Origin: Arthrobacter sp. B2a2-09 | GTDB taxonomy: Bacteria; Actinomycetota; Actinomycetes; Actinomycetales; Micrococcaceae | DNA: 64,000 bases | NCBI RefSeq assembly: GCF_027587375.1 | Contig: NZ_JAMXIC010000015.1 | Span: 59,197-123,196, forward strand | Direction: 5' to 3' | Part shown: piece by piece, positions 32,366-44,135 of the stretch | Layout of the letters: every line of letters begins with the position of its first letter | Numbering within the stretch: the first letter of the stretch is position 1 | The notes under the pieces: model-generated | Told to the model about the DNA's origin: nothing | What the model saw: the letters and a program-made list of their open reading frames with translations, nothing else | The model's database searches: none | Made by a program: the position numbers and the translations under genes

Positions 32366-33957
32366 GTGAGCGTGAAATCTCAGCCGATTTAGCCATTATC
32401 GGAGGCGGGCTCGGAGGTGTTGCGGCGGCGTTGACCGCCACCTCACTCGGGCGAAAAGTCATCCTCACGGAAGAAACGGATTGGCTCGGCGGCCAGATGA
32501 CGTCCCAAGCGGTTCCGCCGGACGAGCACCCGTGGATCGAAACACATTCAAGTGCCAGCTACCGCGTCCTGCGCAATCGTATTCGCGACTATTACCGTCG
32601 CGCGTATCCCTTGAAACCGGGGGTCGCTTCCGCCCCGTTACTGAACCCTGGTCTCGGATTTGTGAGCGATCTTTGCCACGAACCGCGCGTCGGGGTAGCC
32701 GCTATCGAAGAGTTGTTGGCGCCTGCCCGCGCCTCGGGTCTACTGACGGTGCTCTTGGACCATTCCCCAACTGCCGTAGAAATGGACTCCGACAACGTCG
32801 CGTCCGTGACGGTCACCGGAAGTGACGGGGATCGGGTGCACATCCGTGCGCCCTACTTCGTCGATGCAACGGAGCTCGGGGACCTTCTTGAGCTCGGACA
32901 GATTGAACATGTCCTGGGCGCCGAAAGTCGCGAGGAAACTGGTGAACCCAATGCCGCCGCGGAAGCCGACCCACGCAATCAGCAAGCGCCCTCCTGGTGT
33001 TTCGCCTTGGAGTATCGTCCGGGAGAAACCCACACAATCGACAAACCGAAGCGTTTCGAGCACTGGCGGGACCATCAAGACTCCTTCTGGCCGGGGTCGC
33101 AGCTTTCGTGGACCGACTTGGACCCGCAAACACTCGAACCGAGAACCCGGCAGATCTTCGATGGCGATCCAGCCGACGACTCCCAGAAGGACCTCTGGCG
33201 CTACCGCCGTATCCTTGCCAAGAAGCAGTTCGGTCCGACGTTTTTGGGCAACGACGTTACTTTGGTGAATTGGCCCCAGACCGACTATTGGGAAGAACCG
33301 CTGATCAACAATGATGCGGGCGCCGATGCCGCCGCTCGGGCGAACGCACGGGAACTGTCGCTGTCATTTCTCTACTGGATGCAAACAGAAGCCCCACGCC
33401 ACGACGACGGACATGGATACCCCGGGCTTCGGCTCAGGCCGGATCTCATGGGGACTCCAGACGGCTTGGCTAAAGCCATCTACGTTCGTGAAGCGCGGAG
33501 AATCAAGGCAGAATTCACCGTCCTCGAGCAACACATAGGAGTCGAAGCAACAGCCGGACGCGGATCAGCATTGTTTCACGACACGGTCGGGATCGGCGGG
33601 TATCGCATCGATCTGCACCCCACGGCCAGCGGCGCTTCTTACATCGATATCGCCTGCCATCCGTTCCAAATTCCACTAGGGGCCCTACTCCCCCAGCGTG
33701 TTCAGAACCTGCTCGCAGCCAACAAGAACATTGGCACCACCCACATCACCAACGGCGCGTATCGCCTGCATCCTGTCGAATGGAGCATCGGCGAAGCTGT
33801 TGGCGCACTGGTTGCCTTTTGCCTCACTGACCGGAAGCCGCCAAGCCAGGTCCGTTCCGAGAGTGAATCTCTGGCCGATTTTCAGCATCTGCTCTCCACC
33901 CGCCTTCAGATTCCGCTTGCTTGGCCTGATGACGTCAGGAGGCGAAACACCCGATGA
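32362..33957 (+). CDS. FAD-dependent oxidoreductase
   Basis: A 531-residue flavoprotein of the FAD_oxidored (PF12831) type. The dinucleotide motif DLAIIGGGLGGVAAALTA lies near residue 12, TEETDWLGGQMTSQ follows with the conserved GGQ, and YFVDATELGDLLELG is the ATG-like motif. The C-terminal part has HITNGAYRLHPVEWSIGEAVGAL, which closes the FAD site. Related genes are common in polysaccharide loci, with unknown substrate. No signal peptide is visible, so it acts in the cytoplasm. It is translationally coupled to the leader peptide before it and to the beta-mannosidase after it (ATGA 33954-33957). Confidence 0.85.
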   Translation: MSEREISADLAIIGGGLGGVAAALTATSLGRKVILTEETDWLGGQMTSQAVPPDEHPWIETHSSASYRVLRNRIRDYYRRAYPLKPGVASAPLLNPGLGFVSDLCHEPRVGVAAIEELLAPARASGLLTVLLDHSPTAVEMDSDNVASVTVTGSDGDRVHIRAPYFVDATELGDLLELGQIEHVLGAESREETGEPNAAAEADPRNQQAPSWCFALEYRPGETHTIDKPKRFEHWRDHQDSFWPGSQLSWTDLDPQTLEPRTRQIFDGDPADDSQKDLWRYRRILAKKQFGPTFLGNDVTLVNWPQTDYWEEPLINNDAGADAAARANARELSLSFLYWMQTEAPRHDDGHGYPGLRLRPDLMGTPDGLAKAIYVREARRIKAEFTVLEQHIGVEATAGRGSALFHDTVGIGGYRIDLHPTASGASYIDIACHPFQIPLGALLPQRVQNLLAANKNIGTTHITNGAYRLHPVEWSIGEAVGALVAFCLTDRKPPSQVRSESESLADFQHLLSTRLQIPLAWPDDVRRRNTR

Positions 33958-36413
33958 CGAAGACTCCGTTGACCGGGCCTTGGACACTCACCCGAGTGAA
34001 ACCGAGAAACTCGAGTGAAGGCAGCGACGTCGAAACCGTTTCCGCCTCTGTCCCAGGGTGCGTGCACACCGACCTCATGGCCTCGGGGATCATCCCGGAC
34101 CCTTATCTTGCCGATAACGAGACCCTGACCTCGTGGATCGGACATAGTGGCTGGATCTACCGTTGCGAAATCCCCGGGCTCAATGCTGCCGACGGAAGGA
34201 CCGACCTTGTTTTCGAAGGGTTGGACACTTTCGCCGAGGTTCGCCTGAATGGAACCCTGATCGGCGGGACGACGTCGATGTTCACAACGCTGAGAATCGA
34301 TGTCACCGAGCATCTCCCGCTTGAGAGCAATCTGCTTGAGATTCGTTTTGAAGCGCCCTATGCAAAAGCAATGGCGCGTCAAAATGCAATTGGCTCCATG
34401 CCGAACCCGTACGACGAGCCATATCCGCATGTGCGCAAGACCGCGAGCAATTTCGGCTGGGACTGGGGGCCGACTCTCGTCACGGCCGGAATCTGGAAAC
34501 CTGTATACCTCGAGACTTGGGCAGCGGCGCGCATCGCATCGGTCATCCCCACGGTAACCGTCGACGACGGCGCAGGCCGCGTCAGCGCACAGGTGAACCT
34601 GCAGCGGCAATCACCCTCCGCCGGAGAGCTTCACGTGGAAATCTCCCTGGATGGGCGCACATTTTCTGCAGCTGTGGCCGGCGAAGAGCAGAGCATTACA
34701 ATTCCCATCGAGCTCGCGTCCCCGGAACTGTGGTGGCCGCGAGGATATGGGGAACCGAACACGTACAGCCTTGTTGTATCCCTCCTCTCCGCAAACGGGG
34801 CGATGCTCGACGGCTGGGAACGCCAAATCGGTTTCCGCACGGTCGAGATCGATGCAACCCCTGATGGCGACGGTTCTCCGTTCACGATCTTGGTCAATGG
34901 CGTTCCAATATTCGTCAAGGGCGCCAATTGGATCCCGGACGATTGTTTCCCCGCACGTGTCGGCCAAGCCCGCTACGTTGATCGCCTCGAGCAGGCGGTC
35001 GCGGCGAATGTGAATTTCGTCAGGGTGTGGGGAGGCGGCAACTACGAGTCGGACGAGTTTTTCGACATCGCCGACCAGCTCGGGATCCTCGTTGCCCAGG
35101 ACTTCTTGTTCGCGTGTGCGGCGTATCCAGAAACGGCCGAACTGTTGGCGGAGGTCGAGTCCGAGGTCCGGGAAAACGTCACACGACTCTCATCGCACCC
35201 GAGTCTCGTGCTCTGGTTCGGCGGAAACGAGAACATGTGGGGCTACGAGGACTGGGAATGGAAACCCGTCCTCGGAGATCGAAAGTGGGGAAGTAAATAC
35301 TATCTGGATCTCCTTCCGTCTCTGTTGTCCGAGCTTGATCCGACGCGCCCGTATTGGCCGAACAGCCCATACTCGGGAAGCCCGGACGTCCACCCCAACG
35401 ATCCGGCACACGGGAGTTCGCATGTGTGGGACGTCTGGAATACCGAAGACTACGGCGCCTACCGGAACTGGCGGCCGCGATTCGTGGCGGAGTTCGGATA
35501 TCAAGCACCGGCGAGCTACAGCACGCTCCTGGAGGCTGTCGGCGGCGAGGAGTTGCGTCCCGAATCCCCCATTCTGCAACATCACCAGAAGGCACTGGAC
35601 GGAGAAGCCAAGCTCCAGCGAGGACTGGATGATCACTTTCCGCCGATCGATTCCTTCGACGATTGGCTATTCGCCACCCAACTCAATCAGGCGCGGGCCA
35701 TTACCACCGGCATTGAGCACTTTCGTGCTCTTCAACCGCTTTGCATGGGAACCGTTTTGTGGCAGCTCAACGACTGCTGGCCGGCCCTCTCCTGGTCGGT
35801 CATTGACAGTGCAGCGCGTCTCAAACCTTCCTGGTATGCACTTCGGCGGGCGTATGCGGAGCGGATCATCACTATTCAACCGTTCGAGGGCTCGCTCGCC
35901 CTCGTCGCGATCAACGACAGTGATGAGCACTGGCGTTTCGAGACCTTCGTCAGACGAACGGACTTCGCTGGTTCGGTTCTCGCGGAGCAGTTCTTTGAGA
36001 TACATGTCGGACCCAGATCCAACAGCCGAGTGAAGCTGGATTCCGTGCTCTGCGGTGCGGAAAATCCGACGCGGGAACTCGTGGTCGCCGATACGGGCGG
36101 GCTCAGGGCCACTTGGTTCTTCCAGAACGACAAAGATCTGGACTACCCAACGCCCTCATACACGACAACCATGACCCAGGAGGAGACCGGTGTCCGGGTC
36201 AACGTGACTGCGAACAGTTTCCTGCGCGATTTAGCGATCTTCGCCGATCGGGTCGATCCAAAGGCCACGGTGGATGACATGCTCGTCACCTTGCTCCCGG
36301 GTGAGCACTCGACGTTCTTCATCCATACCGCGAGTAATGAGCCAGAGCGCTTTGGCCGTGCACCCGTTCTTCGAAGCGCCAATGACCTAAAACTAGGAAG
36401 TAGGAAGCAATGA
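33954..36413 (+). CDS. Beta-mannosidase, GH2
   Basis: An 819-residue GH2 beta-mannosidase. The N-terminal jelly roll shows SVPGCVHTDLMASGIIPDPY and FEGLDTFAEVRLNG; FGWDWGPTLVTAGIWKPVYLE is highly typical. The TIM barrel has FVKGANWIPDDCFPAR, RVWGGGNYES, acid/base Glu426 in GGNEN and nucleophile Glu513 in VAEFGYQ. No signal peptide is seen, so it releases mannose from the non-reducing end of imported mannosides in the cytoplasm. It is paralogous to the enzyme at 53116. It starts in a four-base overlap with the oxidoreductase and ends in one with the DraG-fold gene. Confidence 0.93.
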   Translation: MTKTPLTGPWTLTRVKPRNSSEGSDVETVSASVPGCVHTDLMASGIIPDPYLADNETLTSWIGHSGWIYRCEIPGLNAADGRTDLVFEGLDTFAEVRLNGTLIGGTTSMFTTLRIDVTEHLPLESNLLEIRFEAPYAKAMARQNAIGSMPNPYDEPYPHVRKTASNFGWDWGPTLVTAGIWKPVYLETWAAARIASVIPTVTVDDGAGRVSAQVNLQRQSPSAGELHVEISLDGRTFSAAVAGEEQSITIPIELASPELWWPRGYGEPNTYSLVVSLLSANGAMLDGWERQIGFRTVEIDATPDGDGSPFTILVNGVPIFVKGANWIPDDCFPARVGQARYVDRLEQAVAANVNFVRVWGGGNYESDEFFDIADQLGILVAQDFLFACAAYPETAELLAEVESEVRENVTRLSSHPSLVLWFGGNENMWGYEDWEWKPVLGDRKWGSKYYLDLLPSLLSELDPTRPYWPNSPYSGSPDVHPNDPAHGSSHVWDVWNTEDYGAYRNWRPRFVAEFGYQAPASYSTLLEAVGGEELRPESPILQHHQKALDGEAKLQRGLDDHFPPIDSFDDWLFATQLNQARAITTGIEHFRALQPLCMGTVLWQLNDCWPALSWSVIDSAARLKPSWYALRRAYAERIITIQPFEGSLALVAINDSDEHWRFETFVRRTDFAGSVLAEQFFEIHVGPRSNSRVKLDSVLCGAENPTRELVVADTGGLRATWFFQNDKDLDYPTPSYTTTMTQEETGVRVNVTANSFLRDLAIFADRVDPKATVDDMLVTLLPGEHSTFFIHTASNEPERFGRAPVLRSANDLKLGSRKQ

Positions 36414-37882
36414 CGTCAACATTTCGCGATGCCGTCCTCGGCTGCTGGCTCGGCAAGGCGATCGGGGGCACCTTGGGGCAGCCGTTCGAGGGCCTCGACG
36501 GCCCTCTTTCCGCGACCTTCTATGATCCCGTGCCCACTGAGATGGTGCCCAACGATGATCTTGACCTCCAGGTTGTTTGGGCCTGCGTTCTATCCGATCA
36601 GCCGGTCCCGTCCGTCACCTCGAGCGCGTTGGTTCAAGCGTGGACGACCCATGTGGAGTTCCCCTTCAATGAATACGGCGTGGCGAAGCGCAACCTGAGG
36701 GAGGGTATTGCGCCCCCGCACAGCGGGTCTTTCGACAACTGGTTTACGTGCGGTGAGGGCGCAGCCATCCGCAGCGAGCTGTGGGCGTGCATAGCCCCCG
36801 GGGATCCGGTGATCGCAGCGGAATACGCCTATCGCGACGCCTGCGTCGATCACGCCGGCGACGGTGTTTTCGCACCGATGTTCCTCGCCGCAATGCAAAG
36901 CCAGGCATTCCTCGGCGGCAGCATCGACGCATTGCTGGATGCTGGCCTCAGCGTGATCCCGATTGAATCCGGAGTCGCCGAAGTCGTCACTGCAACCCGT
37001 TCCTGGTTCGCGGAAAACCAGGACTGGCGGCACGTTCGCAACAAGATCCTCGAGGGGTTTGAATCACCAGATTTCACAGATGTCCGGATGAACACGGGAT
37101 TCGTGGTGCTCGGGCTGCTTGCAGGGGCCGGCGATTTCGCACAGTCCATTCTGATCACGTCGAACTGTGGAAAAGACACGGATAGCTCGGCAGCGTCAGT
37201 CGGCGCGACCGTTGGCATCCTCTCTCCCGCCTCGATCCCGGAGGAATGGCTCGCCCCGATCGGGAACGATCTGGTGCTGAGCCCCGGGATCATCGGACTC
37301 TCCGCGCCGGCCACAATCGATGCCTTCACCGATCTCGTCCTTGAGCTCAGGCACCGGCTTCAGTTCGCGGAGCGGGAAGAGGCACCGGAATGGGACCCCG
37401 CAGAGAACACCGTACCGGTGAAACAGAACTGGACGTCCCGCGCTGGCGAGCTCGGGGCCCTCAACGACTGGTTCATGCCGCCGAGCCACAACTCTGAACC
37501 CGATCCACACGGACCATCAACGGCCTCCGCTCTCGAGGGAACGTGGGCCAGGTTGGCGGCAGAAGATTTCGAGGATGACCTCCTGATTCTTCGCTATCGC
37601 GTTAACACTCACGACGTCGGGCGTGTCCGGATCATGGTAGCCAGCAACCTGATGGTGCGCGTCTGGTTCGACGGCAAGTGGCTCTTCGGGCGGGACGGGG
37701 GCAGCGTGTTTCCGAGTCCCCACATGCCCCACATCAATACGTACGAGGATCTAGATGTCTCGGTCGCATTGCACGATCTGACCGTTGTGCTCCACAGGCC
37801 GAAAGCAGGGACCGTGGGCGAATGGGTGGTCGGAATCGCGGACGCGGACACCAAAGAGTGGATTCCCGATGCGCTCCGCTAG
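36410..37882 (+). CDS. ADP-ribosylglycohydrolase-fold protein with extra C-terminal domain
   Basis: A 490-residue protein. Residues 1-340 match the DraG / ADP-ribosylglycohydrolase fold: RDAVLGCWLGKAIGGTLGQP at the start, metal ligands in NDDLDLQ (Asp49, Asp50) and in GKDTDSSAASVGATVG (Asp256, Asp258). Residues about 345-490 are an added beta-rich domain with RVRIMVASNLMVRVWFDGKWLFGRDGG, resembling a sugar-binding jelly roll. Classical family members remove ADP-ribose from proteins, but members in sugar operons are likely to cleave other N- or O-glycosidic bonds. It is the last gene of the LacI-controlled operon, coupled to the beta-mannosidase. The biochemical role is open. Confidence 0.85.
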   Translation: MTSTFRDAVLGCWLGKAIGGTLGQPFEGLDGPLSATFYDPVPTEMVPNDDLDLQVVWACVLSDQPVPSVTSSALVQAWTTHVEFPFNEYGVAKRNLREGIAPPHSGSFDNWFTCGEGAAIRSELWACIAPGDPVIAAEYAYRDACVDHAGDGVFAPMFLAAMQSQAFLGGSIDALLDAGLSVIPIESGVAEVVTATRSWFAENQDWRHVRNKILEGFESPDFTDVRMNTGFVVLGLLAGAGDFAQSILITSNCGKDTDSSAASVGATVGILSPASIPEEWLAPIGNDLVLSPGIIGLSAPATIDAFTDLVLELRHRLQFAEREEAPEWDPAENTVPVKQNWTSRAGELGALNDWFMPPSHNSEPDPHGPSTASALEGTWARLAAEDFEDDLLILRYRVNTHDVGRVRIMVASNLMVRVWFDGKWLFGRDGGSVFPSPHMPHINTYEDLDVSVALHDLTVVLHRPKAGTVGEWVVGIADADTKEWIPDALR

Positions 37883-37934
37883 GCAGCCAGAATGAACACC
37901 ATTTAGGCGGAGCAACATCCACACCACCTCGGAG

Positions 37935-37968
37935 CGGGGCCTGAACCGGGCGACGGGTTCGGGCCCCG
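37935..37968. terminator. Bidirectional terminator hairpin
   Basis: Thirteen-base arms (37935-37947 and 37956-37968) pair with a single G-U and an eight-base loop. It lies between the end of the locus 2 operon (37882) and the converging SnoaL-like gene (ends 37989), and should stop both. Confidence 0.75.
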
Positions 37969-37988
37969 TACCTGTGACCGGCTCCTGG

Positions 37989-38420
37989 CTAGGCCTGGAC
38001 GATCGACTCGATGGGCCGCGGGGAAAGTATGGGATCCGCGTGACGGTGGATGACCTTCCACTGGCCGTCTTCCCAACGGAAAATCGTGGTCACCCGAAGT
38101 GGTATCGCCGACACTTCATCAGACCCGCCAACCTTGGCCCGTGCCCATTCAATTTCGACTATGTACGCAAGCTCCGTCCCGGTATACCCGGAGATTCGTT
38201 CAAAACTGATGGGCTCGCCCTCCCTCAGCCCGGAAGACGCCCGATCCATGGTCGCCTCGACCGCACTCGAGCCCCGCGCAGGCGGGCCGAGAGGATTAGC
38301 GAGCGTGACGTCGTCGCGCTTTGAAAACAGCTTCTTCTGCTGCTCCGGGTCTCCTCTGACGAACGCATCGAGCGCCCGATGGTATTTCTCCACCATCAGA
38401 TCGAGATCAGAATCCGACAT
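37989..38420 (-). CDS. SnoaL-like / DUF4440-type NTF2-fold protein
   Basis: A 143-residue protein with the NTF2-fold pattern: VEKYHRALDAFVRGDPEQQKKLFSKRDDVTLANPLGPPARG near the N-terminus and the strand-rich LAYIVEIEWARAKVGG and LRVTTIFRWEDGQWKVIHRHADP at the end. Homologues include small ketosteroid-isomerase-like proteins of unknown substrate. Start at 38420 is fixed by GGAGGAACC directly upstream. It is transcribed alone, divergent from the VOC gene. Confidence 0.82.
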   Translation of the reverse strand: MSDSDLDLMVEKYHRALDAFVRGDPEQQKKLFSKRDDVTLANPLGPPARGSSAVEATMDRASSGLREGEPISFERISGYTGTELAYIVEIEWARAKVGGSDEVSAIPLRVTTIFRWEDGQWKVIHRHADPILSPRPIESIVQA

Positions 38421-38634
38421 TGGTTCCTCCAGCCTCGCGTTTACGCTGGCGCGGCGCGCCAGACCCGCATTCGGCCATCGTGGCACCGCTCACCAGGGAT
38501 GTCCATACAACGAATCTCCCGCAACCAGACCGGTCAGGAATGGAGAAGCGCCGCTCACGGGCCGCGCCTAGAATGGCGGTCATGGACAACACCGTCCACG
38601 CCAGCTTCGTCCCCTAATGACTTCAGGAGTGATC

Positions 38635-38994
38635 ATGAGCGATTCTTCCAACGAGGGAATCAAGACCGTGCTGCATCCCGTTTCCGACCTCGCCGCGGCC
38701 AAGGCGGTGTACACCGCGTTGCTCGGCATACCGCCGCAGGCCGACGGGCCCTATTACGTCGGCTTCGATGTCGCGGGACAGCACATCGGGCTCGTTCCGG
38801 GAGGCGGCCCGCAGGCCATGACCTCTCCCGTCGCTTACTGGCACGTTTCGGACATCGAGGCAAAGCTGGCCGAGCTGACTGCCGCTGGCGCCACCGTGAA
38901 GGAAGCACCCCGCGACGTCGGCGGCGGACGTCTGGTGGCCACCGTGACCGACCCCGACGGCAACGTCCTCGGGCTGCTTCAGGATCCTCAATAG
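38635..38994 (+). CDS. VOC superfamily protein (glyoxalase / bleomycin-resistance type)
   Basis: A 119-residue vicinal-oxygen-chelate protein. The two beta-alpha-beta-beta-beta units are visible: KTVLHPVSDLAAAKAVYTALLGIPPQADGPYYVGFDV and VAYWHVSDIEAKLAELTAAGATV, ending DPDGNVLGLLQDPQ. The family includes glyoxalases, dioxygenases and antibiotic-sequestering proteins. The start at 38635 follows CAGGAGT. A UvrA-like ATPase gene follows after 58 bases and is probably in the same transcript. Confidence 0.88.
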   Translation: MSDSSNEGIKTVLHPVSDLAAAKAVYTALLGIPPQADGPYYVGFDVAGQHIGLVPGGGPQAMTSPVAYWHVSDIEAKLAELTAAGATVKEAPRDVGGGRLVATVTDPDGNVLGLLQDPQ

Positions 38995-39052
38995 CAACCA
39001 AACTCGCCAACAAAGACCGTAAAGACGGCCCCACGTACCAGATGGAGACACG

Positions 39053-41443
<2,391 letters not shown>

Positions 41444-42859
41444 CTAGCGGGAGGTTTGGCTCTCCTTGGCAGCGCCCGGCGAGTGGATGAAGAGGCTGGC
41501 GAGCGCAGTGAGGAGGAGAAGCGACGCCGCGATGATGAAGCTGGCCTGCATTCCGTGGACGAAGTTGCTGCGGTCGGCGATGAGGGCGCCGAAGACGGCG
41601 ATGGCGACCGCGCCGCCCACTTGGCGGAAGGTATTGAAGACTGCGCTTGCCGTGCCTGCCTTTTCGCTCGGGACGCTCGCGAGCACGACGGCGGTGACCT
41701 GCGGCATCGCGATCGATCCGCCGGAACCCGTGAAAATCAGGAAGGTACCGACGAGTAGCGGCGATCCCAGCGGCGCCGTGAGAAGCATCGCGGTGAGTCC
41801 CACCACCATGGACGTCAATCCGACGACCACCGGCACCCGCGTCCCGAACCGGTTCGAAAGGGTTCCGCTGACGATGTTGCCGGCGATGCTGAACGCCGCG
41901 GAAGGAAGGAACGTGAAACCGGCCTGAAGCGGTGTCAGCCCGAGGTGTTGTTGGAGGAAAAGACTGACAACAAAGACGGTGCCGAAGTGGCCCACCATGA
42001 ATGCGAATCCCACTGAGAGGGAGATTCTCATGCCGGTGGAGCGAAACAGCTCGAGCGGCATCATCGGGTGCCGGCCGCGCGCCTGGATGAGGAGGAAGGC
42101 CGCGAGGCTGGCTGCTGCGAGCGTCAGGCTGCCGATGACGGGCACCGTGCCGAAGCCCTCGGTTCCTCCAGTGATGAGGCCGTACATCAACGCGGTCAGG
42201 GCGACGATCGCCGCGGCCTGACCGGTCCAGTCGAACGGAGTTGGCCGTCGGGGCGATGTGGCAACGGAAGCCAGGAGCACCAGCATCGCGATGCAGACGG
42301 GAAGGTTGATGCCGAACACAAGCCGCCAGTCCAACGTGGTGAGCAGGCCGCCGACGAGCGGTCCAACGGCTCCGGCGACGGCCCCTCCGACTGCCCAGAT
42401 CCCGAGGGCATGTGCGCGACGGCGGGGATCGGGAAAGGCTTGCCGAATGAGCGCCATCGACGCCGGCAGCATGATCGATGCCGCACCTCCTTGGAGGAAC
42501 CGGGCGGCAATGAGAATTCCCGACGTCGGCGCGAGTGCGCACGCGACGGACGCCACGAGGAACAGCGCGATGCCCCATGCCAGCGCCCTTTTCGCGCCGA
42601 TCCGATCCGACAGGTTCCCCGCGAACAGCAATAGCGCAGCGAACATCAGCGTGTAGCCGTCGATCACCCATTGCAAGCCGGCTGTTCCGCCCCGGAGTTC
42701 CTTGCCGATGCTGGTGAGCGCGACGTTGACGATCAGGATGTCGAGGGTGATCAGGAAGAATCCCAGCGACGCAATCATGAGCGTGAGCCGTGCCCGGGGC
42801 GCATCGGCCATGGCTGATGGAGGAACCGGAGCCGGCAATGTGGTTTCGGGACGAGTCAT
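41444..42859 (-). CDS. MFS drug transporter, DHA2 (EmrB/QacA) type
   Basis: A 471-residue membrane transporter with about 14 spans. Motif A is LLFAGNLSDRIGAKRALAWG near residue 75, motif B/C features are ARFLQGGAASIMLPASMALI and AVGGAVAGAVGPLVGGLLTTLDWRLVFGINLP, the last being typical of the DHA2 family. It should export drugs or toxic metabolites by proton antiport. The stop is adjacent to that of the UvrA-like gene. The 209-base gap upstream holds its promoter region and the terminator of the GH130-type gene. The ATG at 42859 lacks an obvious Shine-Dalgarno; an ATG at 42811 is an alternative. Confidence 0.9.
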   Translation of the reverse strand: MTRPETTLPAPVPPSAMADAPRARLTLMIASLGFFLITLDILIVNVALTSIGKELRGGTAGLQWVIDGYTLMFAALLLFAGNLSDRIGAKRALAWGIALFLVASVACALAPTSGILIAARFLQGGAASIMLPASMALIRQAFPDPRRRAHALGIWAVGGAVAGAVGPLVGGLLTTLDWRLVFGINLPVCIAMLVLLASVATSPRRPTPFDWTGQAAAIVALTALMYGLITGGTEGFGTVPVIGSLTLAAASLAAFLLIQARGRHPMMPLELFRSTGMRISLSVGFAFMVGHFGTVFVVSLFLQQHLGLTPLQAGFTFLPSAAFSIAGNIVSGTLSNRFGTRVPVVVGLTSMVVGLTAMLLTAPLGSPLLVGTFLIFTGSGGSIAMPQVTAVVLASVPSEKAGTASAVFNTFRQVGGAVAIAVFGALIADRSNFVHGMQASFIIAASLLLLTALASLFIHSPGAAKESQTSR

Positions 42860-43010
42860 GGTTTAAGGAAACAGCCCACGGAGAACATGAGGGAGTCTCT
42901 GTCTTGAGGGGTACTGGCAGTGGCCCCCAAATGAGGGCGCCGTTTCAGCGAAAGTTGAGCGCCGCCGTCGGGCACCCGCCGTCGTCGATGTGCCAGGCCC
43001 CAACTGACTG

Positions 43011-43052
43011 GCAGTTGTTGTCGTTCTGCGGCCTCATAACGACAACAACTGC
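43011..43052 (-). terminator. Perfect 15-bp hairpin downstream of the GH130-type gene
   Basis: Arms GCAGTTGTTGTCGTT (43011-43025) and its complement (43038-43052) surround a 12-base loop. It lies 17 bases after the stop of the minus-strand gene ending at 43069 and is the probable transcription end of locus 3 on that side. Confidence 0.75.
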
Positions 43053-43068
43053 GAGCTACACTGGCGGC

Positions 43069-44115
43069 CTAACTGGAACGATAAAAGTAAAGATTCCTGC
43101 TTCCCGCGGGTGCGCTCCATCCTTGGGGGAAGATCCATGTTCCTTGGTGTCCCAATAGTCCGCCCCAAGAGAGCGATCCGCCCTTGTTCAGGGCGATCTG
43201 GGTAAAGGGTGCATCGGAGTGGTACAGGGCCTGGGCGGCTGCGGGTTGTCCATCCACGTCCCGGTAGAAGAAGTCGAGGACGATGTGACCTTGATTGTCG
43301 AACCCGGCCGCTGCACATGCAACCTCGTGCAAGCGGCCCTGCAAAGGAGTGAGGTCCAGATACGGCTGTTCCTCGAAGGTCCAATTGATCAGGTCATCCG
43401 AGCGTCCCACCTGGAAAGTTCCGTTGCATCCTTCAGAGAGATACATGAGGAACTCGCCGTTGACCCTGATCGCATTGCCTTCGGGGTCGCGGGGTATGAC
43501 GGCGCCTTTGCACCAGAGTCTTGAGACATTGTGCGGAACGACGGGTCCGAGCTTCGTCCAGGTCTGGAGATCATCCGAGACAGCCAGATTGAGATCGCAA
43601 CCGATGCCCTCCAGGGGATATCCGGGGGACGGGTAGGCGCCGGCGTCCTCAGGATCGATAGGGAAGACTCCGTGGTAGAAGAGAAAATACCGGCCTTCCT
43701 TCCGATAGATTTTCGGGTCTTCGCAGCCGTACAGTTCGTTGTCCAGTGTGGGGTAGATGATCGGGTTCAACTCGCTGTCTGTCCACTCCCGATCGGCGTC
43801 GCGGGTGGCCATGCCGATACGGCTCGCCATGGATTCCATGCTGGGCGAGGCTCGGTAGAAAAGGACAAGGCGATTCCCGTCCGCTATCAGCGAGGGATTG
43901 AAGATCGCTGACGACGTCCATCCGGTGCCTGTTGGATCCGGCCACTGTCCTTGTGCGGTGAAGGTGAGGGACGCGTCTTCCGTGAAGGGGCCGATCGCCC
44001 ACTCGGCTTCCCCTTCATATCGGGCGGAGAAGTACTCCTGCGGAACATGGATTTTCCGCAGATCCGCAGCCTCCTCGAAATTTTCGGCCAGACCGGTCGT
44101 CGTGAGGGGTATCAC
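43069..44115 (-). CDS. GH130-type glycosidase/phosphorylase A
   Basis: A 348-residue five-bladed beta-propeller protein related to GH130. It shows IFNPSLI with FYRASPSMESMASRIGMA, the GCEDPKIY motif near residue 128, VSDDLQTW and WCKGAVIPRDPEGN. GH130 enzymes act on beta-mannosides by phosphorolysis or hydrolysis. It is a close paralogue of the protein at 51972, sharing the IGPF/VGPF, DPTGxGW and GGSLxWGG blocks, and both differ from the more canonical GH130 at 48620. No signal peptide is present. It is divergent from the LacI gene, with two matching operator sites between them. Confidence 0.8.
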   Translation of the reverse strand: MIPLTTTGLAENFEEAADLRKIHVPQEYFSARYEGEAEWAIGPFTEDASLTFTAQGQWPDPTGTGWTSSAIFNPSLIADGNRLVLFYRASPSMESMASRIGMATRDADREWTDSELNPIIYPTLDNELYGCEDPKIYRKEGRYFLFYHGVFPIDPEDAGAYPSPGYPLEGIGCDLNLAVSDDLQTWTKLGPVVPHNVSRLWCKGAVIPRDPEGNAIRVNGEFLMYLSEGCNGTFQVGRSDDLINWTFEEQPYLDLTPLQGRLHEVACAAAGFDNQGHIVLDFFYRDVDGQPAAAQALYHSDAPFTQIALNKGGSLSWGGLLGHQGTWIFPQGWSAPAGSRNLYFYRSS

Positions 44116-44135
44116 GTGCTATCTCTCCTTACTCC

